DNA from: an uncultured Olsenella sp.
GTDB taxonomy: Bacteria; Actinomycetota; Coriobacteriia; Coriobacteriales; Atopobiaceae
Assembly: GCA_937900605.1 (NCBI GenBank)
Contig: CALCDK010000107.1
Location: 1-14,086 of the forward strand
DNA: 14,086 nucleotides
Reading direction: 5' to 3'
The notes beneath the pieces were generated by a model. That model ran no database searches, had not been told where the DNA came from, and saw only the letters and a program-made list of their open reading frames with translations. The translations under genes and the position numbers were made by a program. Positions 6,927 to 12,332 of the stretch are shown here, one piece after another; position 1 is the stretch's first letter; each line of letters opens with the position of its first letter.

Positions 6927-8843
6927 CTACACCACCTTGGCAACGGTCTCCGGGCTCAGGGTCTTGAAGATCTCGGCGAAGTTGGACAGCGCGTCGTCGC
7001 CCGCGAAGGAGGCATCGCGCATGACGGCGTACGTGGGGCGCAGCTCCGCCATGGCACGGATGACGTCCTCGGGCACGTCGCGGTCGAAACAGGCGACGAG
7101 CTCGTCCCCACCCACCTTGTAGACCGTCCTGCCGCACGCCTCGACCGCCTCGACGGGAGCCGAGTACGGAATCTGATAGCGGGGGAACAGCTGGTAGAGG
7201 ATGTCCTCGGCGCTGCGCCCGTCCTTGAGGTTGTCGGCCCTGTCGAACAGGGACTCCTGACGAAGCGCCCCGGGTTCCGCCGTCACGTCCTCGAAGTTGG
7301 AGGAATCGACCTTGAACACGCGGAAGCCGACGTCGGGCAGCTCCTTGGGCTGCTCGCCGATCTTGAGCTGGGCGTTGCCCTCCTCGACCTCCGCGACGAT
7401 CTTGGCGCCCGCACGACGGATGCGCTCCTCGCCGATCTCGCAGATGGTCTTGTAGCCGTCCCTGCAGGCCTCACGCTTCTCGTCAGTTTCCTCGGGCGGC
7501 TGGACAAGGATGAACTTGGCATGCGTCCCCTTCTCCGCGTTTCGCCTCATGAGCGCATGCGCCGTAGTACCGGAGCCTGAAAAGAAGTCGAGGACAATGG
7601 AGTTGTCCGCAAGGTTGCCCAAGGTGATGAGCCTTTCCAAAAGGCGCACGGGCTTGGGGCCGTCGAAGTAGCCCTTGCCGTCGAACAAGGCGACAACTTC
7701 CTTGGCGCCCTCCTGGCTGTGGCCAACCTCCTTGTAGAACAGAATCGAGGTGGGGGCCATGCCGTCGAACTTGAGCTCAGATAGGAAGCGCTTGATTCGG
7801 GGGACGCCATTGCCGTCGGAGCCAAACCAAATGCGATTGTCCTGGAGCCTCTCGAAGAACGCTTTCTTCGAGAGGCTCCAGCAGCGCCCTGCTGGAGGCT
7901 CTACGATGCGCCCGGAGGGCGTCTCGATGGGATAGTCGCAAGCCTCGTTGTACGTTTTCACGGTCATGTTATCCGACATCCACACGCCACGCGGGTCATT
8001 GTCGGGATTGGAGTAGCGGGCATTGGCCTCGGCCGTCCTCTCAAGGCGGCCGATCTTGAACGAATCGGCGGACTTGGCGACCATGAGCACGTAGTCATGG
8101 CTGTTGGAGACGTACTTTGCGTCGTTCTTCGGGGAGAACGCCCGCTCCCAGATCAGCTGGGCGATGAAGTTGCCCGCACCAAAGACCTCGTCGAGGAGCT
8201 TGCGCGCGTTGCAGTCCTCGTAGTCGTCAATGCTCATGAAGATGACGCCGTCCTCGCTCAGCAGGTCGCGGGCGAGCACGAGGCGCGGGTACATCATCGA
8301 GCACCAGTCGGAGTGGAAGCGACCATTGGTCTCCTTGTTCTCCCTGAAGGAGGCGTCGAGGAGATTGCCCTCGTCGTCGAAGGCGGCGTTGTCCTCGCGC
8401 TCCTCCTGCGCGCTGCGGGCGAAGGAGTCGTTGTAGACGAAGTCGTGGCCGGTGTTGTACGGCGGGTCGATGTAGATCATCTTGACTTTGCCGGCGTAGG
8501 CCTCGCGCAGAATCTTGAGGGCGTCCAGGTTGTCGCCCTCGATGTACAGGTTCTGGGTGTCGTCCCAGTTCACGCTCTTCTCCCTGCGGGGGCGCAGGGT
8601 CTTGTCGATGGGGCGCATCGCCTCGGCTCGGGCGCGCTGCTTGCCCGGCCAGGTGAACTGGTAGCGCTCGCGCATATCCTCGGCCACGTCACCCACGTGG
8701 GCCTTGAGGGCCTCCACGTCGATCGAGTGGCGAAGCTCGCCGTTCGGGCCCATGACCTCGATCACAGCGTCGGGGAACAGCTCGGCCAGCTTGGCGGCGT
8801 TCTCCTCGGCGATGTCCGCGGTGTGCAGGTCTACCTTCTCAAT
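6927..8843 (-). CDS. mod: Type III DNA methyltransferase Mod subunit (adenine-N6, beta class); non-canonical start
   Basis: The modification and target-recognition subunit of the type III system, which methylates N6 of adenine using SAM and guides Res. From an ATT at 8843 it has 638 residues, a normal length. The order is beta class: DPPYNTG (126-132), then the target-recognition region, then DFFSGSGTTAHA (419-430). The first 26 residues, EKVDLHTADIAEENAAKLAE and on through LFPDAV, match the usual Mod N-terminus, yet contain no ATG, GTG or TTG. The first standard codon is GTG at 8765, which has no SD and would delete this segment. GGGGGAGG (8858-8851) sits 7 nt before ATT 8843 and 4 nt before CTG 8846 (639 residues). 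An 18-bp inverted repeat lies at residues 322-334. Its transcript runs against the TA operon. Confidence 0.93.
   Translation of the reverse strand: MEKVDLHTADIAEENAAKLAELFPDAVIEVMGPNGELRHSIDVEALKAHVGDVAEDMRERYQFTWPGKQRARAEAMRPIDKTLRPRREKSVNWDDTQNLYIEGDNLDALKILREAYAGKVKMIYIDPPYNTGHDFVYNDSFARSAQEEREDNAAFDDEGNLLDASFRENKETNGRFHSDWCSMMYPRLVLARDLLSEDGVIFMSIDDYEDCNARKLLDEVFGAGNFIAQLIWERAFSPKNDAKYVSNSHDYVLMVAKSADSFKIGRLERTAEANARYSNPDNDPRGVWMSDNMTVKTYNEACDYPIETPSGRIVEPPAGRCWSLSKKAFFERLQDNRIWFGSDGNGVPRIKRFLSELKFDGMAPTSILFYKEVGHSQEGAKEVVALFDGKGYFDGPKPVRLLERLITLGNLADNSIVLDFFSGSGTTAHALMRRNAEKGTHAKFILVQPPEETDEKREACRDGYKTICEIGEERIRRAGAKIVAEVEEGNAQLKIGEQPKELPDVGFRVFKVDSSNFEDVTAEPGALRQESLFDRADNLKDGRSAEDILYQLFPRYQIPYSAPVEAVEACGRTVYKVGGDELVACFDRDVPEDVIRAMAELRPTYAVMRDASFAGDDALSNFAEIFKTLSPETVAKVV
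7842..7881. repeat. 18-bp perfect inverted repeat with 4-nt loop inside mod
   Basis: The left arm 7842-7859 and the right arm 7864-7881 are exact reverse complements, and the loop is CGCT (7860-7863). It lies in the coding frame of mod and encodes the segment WSLSKKAFFERLQ in the target-recognition region. The frame stays open and the flanking protein matches the family, so it is not an obvious assembly error. Confidence 0.9.
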
Positions 8844-8850
8844 CAGAACG

Positions 8851-8858
8851 CCTCCCCC
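8851..8858 (-). promoter_or_regulatory. Ribosome binding site deciding the non-canonical mod start
   Basis: The minus strand reads GGGGGAGG (8858 to 8851), a strong Shine-Dalgarno. The codons after it in the mod frame are GTT, CTG (8846), ATT (8843), GAG. Spacing from GGAGG is 4 nt to CTG and 7 nt to ATT, so ATT is better placed, but CTG is the commoner alternative start. Confidence 0.65.
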
Positions 8859-8972
8859 TGCCCCTGTACGGGCATGCAGAGGCGTCCCGCCCGGCCCGCT
8901 GCGGCTGGGTGAGACGGCATAGGCACAGGGGCATCCACGGCGTCGCCCGCACGAACGACGCCTGCCTGGCAG

Positions 8973-9116
8973 TCAGTTGTGTTGTAGGAGCCTGTCGTGC
9001 TGGAGCGCGGCGTGCGCCGACATGCGGACGCCGCGTGGCCGCGGTGAGTGCGGCATGCAAAGGAGAAGAGACCTAGTCCAGGAATCCCCCCCCCCCGCTC
9101 TGTTGGCAGGGTACAT
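8973..9116 (-). CDS. Possible leader ORF of mod carrying an 11-G homopolymer
   Basis: A 47-residue ORF beginning MYPANRAGGGDSW with no recognisable family. Its start looks genuine: ATG at 9116, AAGGAG at 9131-9126 with 9-nt spacing, and a promoter about 40 nt further upstream. The G11 tract (9096-9086) lies at codons 7 to 11, so a change in tract length changes the frame. As given it stops at 8973, 126 nt before the mod start. With one G fewer it would be 90 residues and end in TGA at 8845-8843, overlapping the mod start. Composition is Arg/Pro-rich, as for random high-GC sequence, so it may be a regulatory leader or not translated at all. Confidence 0.3.
   Translation of the reverse strand: MYPANRAGGGDSWTRSLLLCMPHSPRPRGVRMSAHAALQHDRLLQHN
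9086..9096. repeat. C11/G11 homopolymer tract
   Basis: Eleven consecutive C on the plus strand (G on the mod strand), the only long homopolymer in the window. Tracts of this length are prone to slippage during replication and underlie phase variation in many bacteria. It is also a typical place for sequencing length errors. The rest of 8859-9163 holds no other recognisable gene. Confidence 0.9.
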
Positions 9117-9163
9117 GACGCCGCTCTCCTTAACCTGACGCGCTTGCACAGATAGGCGTCTCA

Positions 9164-9192
9164 AGTATAGGAAAGGCATCATCGACGGGCAA
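9164..9192 (-). promoter_or_regulatory. Promoter for the mod leader transcript
   Basis: On the minus strand, TTGCCC (9192-9187) and TATACT (9169-9164) are separated by exactly 17 bp, the best sigma-70-like promoter in the window. Transcription would start near 9157, leaving about 310 nt before the mod start codon. It lies between tRNA-Leu and mod and reads toward mod. Confidence 0.6.
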
Positions 9193-9198
9193 ACCCAG

Positions 9199-9219
9199 CG
9201 CCGAGGGGACGTCCCGGCG
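9199..9219 (-). terminator. Hairpin downstream of tRNA-Leu
   Basis: CGCCG (9199-9203) pairs with CGGCG (9215-9219) around a GGAC/GTCC core. It begins a few bases after the tRNA 3' end and precedes the mod promoter, so it may end the tRNA transcript. No T-tract follows. Confidence 0.35.
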
Positions 9220-9224
9220 AGAGG

Positions 9225-9306
9225 TGAGGGCGGTGGGACTCGAACCCACAATCCTTGCGGCCGTGGATTTTAAGTCCACTGCGTATGCCAGTTCCGCCAC
9301 GCCCCC
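9225..9306 (-). tRNA. tRNA-Leu (UAA), CCA not encoded
   Basis: The minus strand from 9306 folds as an 82-nt class II tRNA. The acceptor GGGGGCG pairs with CGCCCTC (one G-U pair), the anticodon stem GTGGA/TCCAC encloses CTTAAAA with anticodon TAA, a long variable arm GGCCGCAAGGATT follows, and the T arm is GTGGGTTCGAGTCCCAC. Discriminator A is followed by CCT rather than CCA, so the CCA end is added enzymatically. Confidence 0.95.
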
Positions 9307-9328
9307 GTGACGTCGCCGCGACGGCGCA

Positions 9329-9334
9329 ATTCTA
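9329..9334 (-). promoter_or_regulatory. -10 element of tRNA-Leu overlapping the upstream stop codon
   Basis: TAGAAT on the minus strand (9334 to 9329); its first three bases are the TAG stop of the Ppx/GppA-like gene. The start would be near 9322, about 16 nt before the tRNA. The context GCGCTAGAATTGC resembles GCGCTAGAATCGC upstream of mazG. No -35 box is evident. Confidence 0.4.
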
Positions 9335-10396
9335 GCGCAACGGCCTCATGGAGGGCGTCCAGGGCACCGGGCCCGGGCGTCCCGACACGGCGGCGTCGGC
9401 GGCGAGCGCAAGGCCGAAGAGCAGGTCGGACTCGCTGACCACCAGCTCGTCGAAGCCGGTCTGGCGCAGCAGCTCGCCCACCACCACGGCCCCGCCGAGC
9501 ATGACAGGGGCGCGCTTGGCCTGAAGGCCCGGAAGCTGGGCGCGGCGCTCGACCGGCATGGAGGCCAGCAGCCGCTCGACCCCGTCGAGCTGTGCGGCCC
9601 CCACGCGGGCCAGGTGCACCTGCGAGGGGTCGTACGGGTCCAGGCGCTTCTCGATGGCGACGACGCTCGTCGCGGTGCCGCCCACCACCACGAGCCTCGC
9701 CGGGACGAGGGGCTCGGGCGCGGCGTCGGCGTCGACGGCGTCAGGGGTGGCGTCGGCGGTGGCGTCGTGGGTCGCGGCGGCGTCGGCGGAGGGCACGCAC
9801 TCGGCCACGGGGCCCGCGAGCTGCGCGGCCACGAAGTCGTGGGCCCGCCGCAGGTCGTCGGCTGACGGGACCGGGGACGCCGAGAGGAACTTCTCGGTGA
9901 CCCTGCGGCAGCCCACGTCCACGGAGCGGACGCAGCGCAGGTCGAGCACGCCGTCGGCGCGCAGGCGGCCCAGCGCCAGCTCAGTGGAGCCGCCGCCGCT
10001 GTCGGCCACGAGGAGCGGCTCGCCGGGGAAGTCCTGCGCCACGCCAAGGAAGGTGAGGGCGCCCTCGACCTGGCCGGGGATGATGAGCGGGTCGAGCCCG
10101 ATCGAGTCCAGGGCCGCGCCCAGCTCCCAGGAGTTCTGCGCGTCGCGGGCGGCGCTCGTCAGCGTGCAGCACGCCGCCTGGCAGCCCGCCTCGCGCGCCG
10201 CGTCAACGTAGCCGCGGACGCACGCGAAGGTGCGCTCCATGGCCGCCTGCGACAGCCGGCGCGTGGCGTCGACGCCCTCGCCCAGGTTCACGATCTCGGA
10301 GTGCTTGGCCATGCGGGCCACGCGCCCGCCCTCGACGTCGGTGACCGCCAGCCTGGCGGTCACCGTGCCGATGTCGATGCACGCGACGCGAGGCAC
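9332..10396 (-). CDS. Ppx/GppA family phosphatase (exopolyphosphatase-like)
   Basis: A 354-residue cytoplasmic protein of the Ppx/GppA family, which removes terminal phosphate from polyphosphate or from guanosine pentaphosphate. It has the ASKHA ATP-binding fold. CIDIGTVTARLAV (6-18) is phosphate loop 1, TSAARDAQN (80-88) and PGQVEGALTFLGV (107-119) are family signatures, ADSGGGSTEL (131-140) is loop 2, and KRAPVMLGGAVVVGELL (294-310) is the C-terminal signature. An Ala/Asp-rich insert at about 203-228, encoded by repeated GGCGTCG-like units, sits between the lobes. The GTG start at 10396 lies one base after the upstream gene's TAG, with a GGGAGGGGGAG ribosome site inside that gene, so the two are co-transcribed. 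Lacking the C-terminal HD domain of long Ppx proteins, it is the short type. Which substrate it prefers cannot be read from sequence. Confidence 0.9.
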   Translation of the reverse strand: MPRVACIDIGTVTARLAVTDVEGGRVARMAKHSEIVNLGEGVDATRRLSQAAMERTFACVRGYVDAAREAGCQAACCTLTSAARDAQNSWELGAALDSIGLDPLIIPGQVEGALTFLGVAQDFPGEPLLVADSGGGSTELALGRLRADGVLDLRCVRSVDVGCRRVTEKFLSASPVPSADDLRRAHDFVAAQLAGPVAECVPSADAAATHDATADATPDAVDADAAPEPLVPARLVVVGGTATSVVAIEKRLDPYDPSQVHLARVGAAQLDGVERLLASMPVERRAQLPGLQAKRAPVMLGGAVVVGELLRQTGFDELVVSESDLLFGLALAADAAVSGRPGPVPWTPSMRPLR

Positions 10397-10397
10397 G

Positions 10398-11174
10398 CTA
10401 CTCCCCCTCCCGGTACTGGAACACGAAGTCGCCCAGCACCACGTACCACGGGCGCTCCTTGGGCTGGGGCGCCTCCTGCTGCTCGGCCGGCAGGCCCTCG
10501 ACGTCGACGCCCACCTCCCCCGGGCCCACGTAGCCCTGCTCGCGCGCGACCTCCTCCTGGACGTTGGGGTCCGAGTGGAGCGCGTCGATACGGTCCTGGT
10601 AGGCGGCGGAGTCCTGGGCGGTCTGCTCCAGGCGCTCCTGGAGCACCTGCTGGTCGCGCTGGGCCCGGTAGAGGCTCTGCGCGGGGCGGTAGAGCACCAG
10701 CACCACGAGGGCGACGACGGCCAGGAAGACGAGGGCGCCGCGGCTGGGGGTGCGGGCCGGCTCGGTCCCGCGCCCGCGACGGCGGGCGTCGGCGCCAGGA
10801 CGGGCGCCGGAGCCGTCACGCGGGCCGCGGGGCGTGCGGGCGTCGGCGCCGGCTGCGGGACGGGCGCCCGTGCGCGGCGTCGCGGGGCGCGCCCCGGCGA
10901 CGGGACCGGAGGTGCGCGGGGTCGCGGTGCGCGGGGTCGCCGTGCGCGGCGCGGGATCGGGCGCCTGGCGGGAGGCGCGCGAGAGCCCGCCCTCGATCAC
11001 CGACATCTGCGGCCGGCCCGAGGGCGCCGCGGCCTGCGCGCCGGCCTGCGGGCGCGTGCCGGGCGCGGCCGCACGCAGGGCCGAGCTCTCGCGACGGGGC
11101 TCCCCGGCGACGCCCCCGCGCCCCGGGACGCGGCCGCCGCGCGTCGGTCCTTTGCCGTCAAACTGCTGGTCCAT
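10398..11174 (-). CDS. Septum formation initiator, DivIC/FtsB family
   Basis: A 258-residue single-pass membrane protein of the DivIC/FtsB family, which joins the FtsQ/DivIB-FtsL complex of the divisome. The C-terminal third has the family layout: hydrophobic segment GALVFLAVVALVVLVLY (146-162), coiled coil (about 168-201, RAQRDQQVLQERLEQ), then HSDPNVQEEVAREQGYVGPGE (200-220), the typical end. The N-terminal 145 residues are a long cytoplasmic tail rich in Pro, Arg, Ala and Thr with repeats of TATPR; most family members have a far shorter one. The start is uncertain: ATG at 11174 lies about 50 nt after the likely transcription start, while a GTG at 11210 would add 12 residues. It lies between mazG and the Ppx/GppA-like gene, as in related actinobacteria. 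Confidence 0.87.
   Translation of the reverse strand: MDQQFDGKGPTRGGRVPGRGGVAGEPRRESSALRAAAPGTRPQAGAQAAAPSGRPQMSVIEGGLSRASRQAPDPAPRTATPRTATPRTSGPVAGARPATPRTGARPAAGADARTPRGPRDGSGARPGADARRRGRGTEPARTPSRGALVFLAVVALVVLVLYRPAQSLYRAQRDQQVLQERLEQTAQDSAAYQDRIDALHSDPNVQEEVAREQGYVGPGEVGVDVEGLPAEQQEAPQPKERPWYVVLGDFVFQYREGE
10911..10940. repeat. 15-bp perfect tandem duplication in the DivIC/FtsB-like tail
   Basis: GGTGCGCGGGGTCGC occurs at 10911-10925 and again at 10926-10940, followed by a degenerate third unit. It encodes the repeated Thr-Ala-Thr-Pro-Arg block of the disordered N-terminal tail. In-frame units of 15 bp can change in number without breaking the gene. Confidence 0.85.
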
Positions 11175-11230
11175 GCCCCTGTCCGCGCCCTTCCTAGCCC
11201 ATGGCCGCACCGTCGGCCGCCTTTCCCCCT

Positions 11231-11239
11231 GTTATACCA
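11231..11239 (-). promoter_or_regulatory. Extended -10 promoter of the DivIC/FtsB-like gene
   Basis: The minus strand reads TGG-TATAAC (11239 to 11231). Transcription would start near 11224, about 50 nt before ATG 11174. The -35 position lies in the adjacent hairpin and does not match consensus. Confidence 0.5.
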
Positions 11240-11274
11240 GACGGCCGCCAGACCCCGAGGGGCCAGCGGCCGTC
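11240..11274 (-). terminator. Hairpin between mazG and the DivIC/FtsB-like gene
   Basis: GACGGCCGC (11240-11248) pairs with GCGGCCGTC (11266-11274) over nine perfect base pairs, with an inner CCCC/GGGG pair. It follows the mazG stop by about 30 nt, so it may terminate mazG transcripts. It also abuts the -10 of the next gene. No T-tract is present. Confidence 0.45.
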
Positions 11275-11301
11275 ACACCGAAGCGCCAGAGCCCGGGCAC
11301 C

Positions 11302-12171
11302 CTACGCCCGGCCCCTCTCGCCGCGCTCCTCCAGCTTTGCCTGGCCCCAGAGATCGTCGAGCTCCTGAGCGCCCAGCGACTCGAGCTCCACACCGCGCTC
11401 GCGGGCGAGCCGCTCCATGCGCGCCCAGCGCGAGCGGAACTTGCGGTTGGCCGACGCGAGTGCCTCCTCGGCGTCGATGTGCTCCCAACGGGCCACGTTG
11501 ACCAGCGAGAAGAGCAGGTCGCCGAACTCCTCGGCACGCTCGGGCGAGCCGGGCTCCTCGGCCTCGAACTCCGCGCGCTCCTCGGACACCTTGTCCCAGA
11601 CGCCGGCGAGGTCGGGCCACTCGAAGCCGGCCTTGGCCGCGCGCTTGGAGATCTTCTGCGCCTGCATGAGGGCCGGCAGCGAGGCGGGCACGGAGTCCAA
11701 CAGGCCGCGCGGCGCCTCGTCGCCCTGGGCCGCGGCCTCGCGCTCGGCGCGCTTCACGTCGTCCCAGACGTCCATGACGGCCTCGCCGTCGGACACGCCC
11801 GTCACGTCGCCGAAGACGTGCGGGTGGCGGCGGACGAGCTTCTCGTTGAGGGCGTGCGCGACGTCGTCGATGTCGAACTCGCCGTCGTCGGCGGCGATCT
11901 GCGCGTGGAGCACGACCTGCTCCAGGACGTCGCCGAGCTCCTCGAGGACGTGCTCGCAGCTGCCCTCGTGGATGGCCTCGACGGCCTCGTAGGCCTCCTC
12001 GACCATGTTCCTCGTGATCGAGAGGTGCGTCTGCTCGCGGTCCCACGGGCAGCCGTCGGGCTGGCGCAGGCGCCACGTGGTGCGCACCAGGCGGTCGAGC
12101 TCGGGGTGGGTGCCGGGCGCGCCGGCGCGGCCGCGGACCTCCTGGTCCACGCGGTCTGCTGCCTCGGACAT
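11302..12171 (-). CDS. mazG: MazG nucleoside triphosphate pyrophosphohydrolase
   Basis: A 289-residue all-helical enzyme that hydrolyses (d)NTPs to (d)NMP and pyrophosphate, cleaning the nucleotide pool. Two MazG repeats are visible. The first has CPWDREQTH (41-49), EEAYE (58-62) and EELGDVLEQVVLHA (77-90), i.e. the EExxE...ExxD metal site; the second has EERAEFE (197-203) and EEFGDLLFSLVNVARW (214-229). Length is normal for the two-domain form. The ATG at 12171 follows GAGAGGAG at a good distance, although the frame is open far upstream through mfd sequence, which is only a high-GC shadow. A -10-like TAGAAT (12209 to 12204) lies just upstream, so it may be transcribed both from there and from mfd. 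The toxin here is unrelated to MazF. Confidence 0.95.
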   Translation of the reverse strand: MSEAADRVDQEVRGRAGAPGTHPELDRLVRTTWRLRQPDGCPWDREQTHLSITRNMVEEAYEAVEAIHEGSCEHVLEELGDVLEQVVLHAQIAADDGEFDIDDVAHALNEKLVRRHPHVFGDVTGVSDGEAVMDVWDDVKRAEREAAAQGDEAPRGLLDSVPASLPALMQAQKISKRAAKAGFEWPDLAGVWDKVSEERAEFEAEEPGSPERAEEFGDLLFSLVNVARWEHIDAEEALASANRKFRSRWARMERLARERGVELESLGAQELDDLWGQAKLEERGERGRA

Positions 12172-12332
12172 GGGGTCTCCTCTCGTCGTGGTTGCCTGGG
12201 GCGATTCTAGCGCGCGCGGCCGGGCGCGGTGCCGGGGCGACGCGCGGACGAGCGCGGGGCCGGGGGCCGGGGGCCCGCCGGCCGTCGCGGCCCCGTCCCG
12301 GCGCGGGGCCGGGCGTGCGCGCCTCTCGCCGG
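12172..12332. other. Non-coding, extremely GC-rich gap between mfd and mazG
   Basis: No gene is visible. The gap holds repeated GGGGCCG/CGGCCCC blocks (about 12256-12312) that can form strong hairpins after the mfd stop, and a -10-like TAGAAT on the minus strand (12209 to 12204) in the context GCGCTAGAATCGC about 33 nt before mazG. Confidence 0.45.

Noticed and set aside
6927..8765. mod starting at GTG 8765
   Set aside because: No SD precedes it and it would remove 26 residues that fit the conserved Mod N-terminus.
8097..8912. Plus-strand open frame antisense to the start of mod
   Set aside because: Low-complexity product and no SD; mod on the other strand is a clear methyltransferase.
8839..9060. 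73-codon minus-strand ORF ending at the mod start
   Set aside because: ATG 9060 has no clear SD and the frame cannot be reached from the better start at 9116 by adding one G, because TAG at 9075-9073 intervenes. Only the minus-one-G frame is open.
2855..9306. Attachment-site direct repeats from integration into tRNA-Glu or tRNA-Leu
   Set aside because: I looked for a second copy of either tRNA 3' end inside the window and saw none, and no integrase is present.
9332..10819. 495-codon version of the Ppx/GppA-like gene
   Set aside because: The extra N-terminal codons overlap the DivIC/FtsB-like gene out of frame and are low-complexity. GTG 10396 with a good SD gives the family N-terminus.
11302..12171. 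mazG as part of a toxin-antitoxin or defence system
   Set aside because: It is the two-domain housekeeping form next to mfd, not adjacent to a mazEF pair or to the defence island.
12240..12315. CRISPR-like or tandem repeat array in the mfd-mazG gap
   Set aside because: The GGGGCCG blocks are irregular with no constant spacer length; this is simple GC-rich sequence able to form hairpins.
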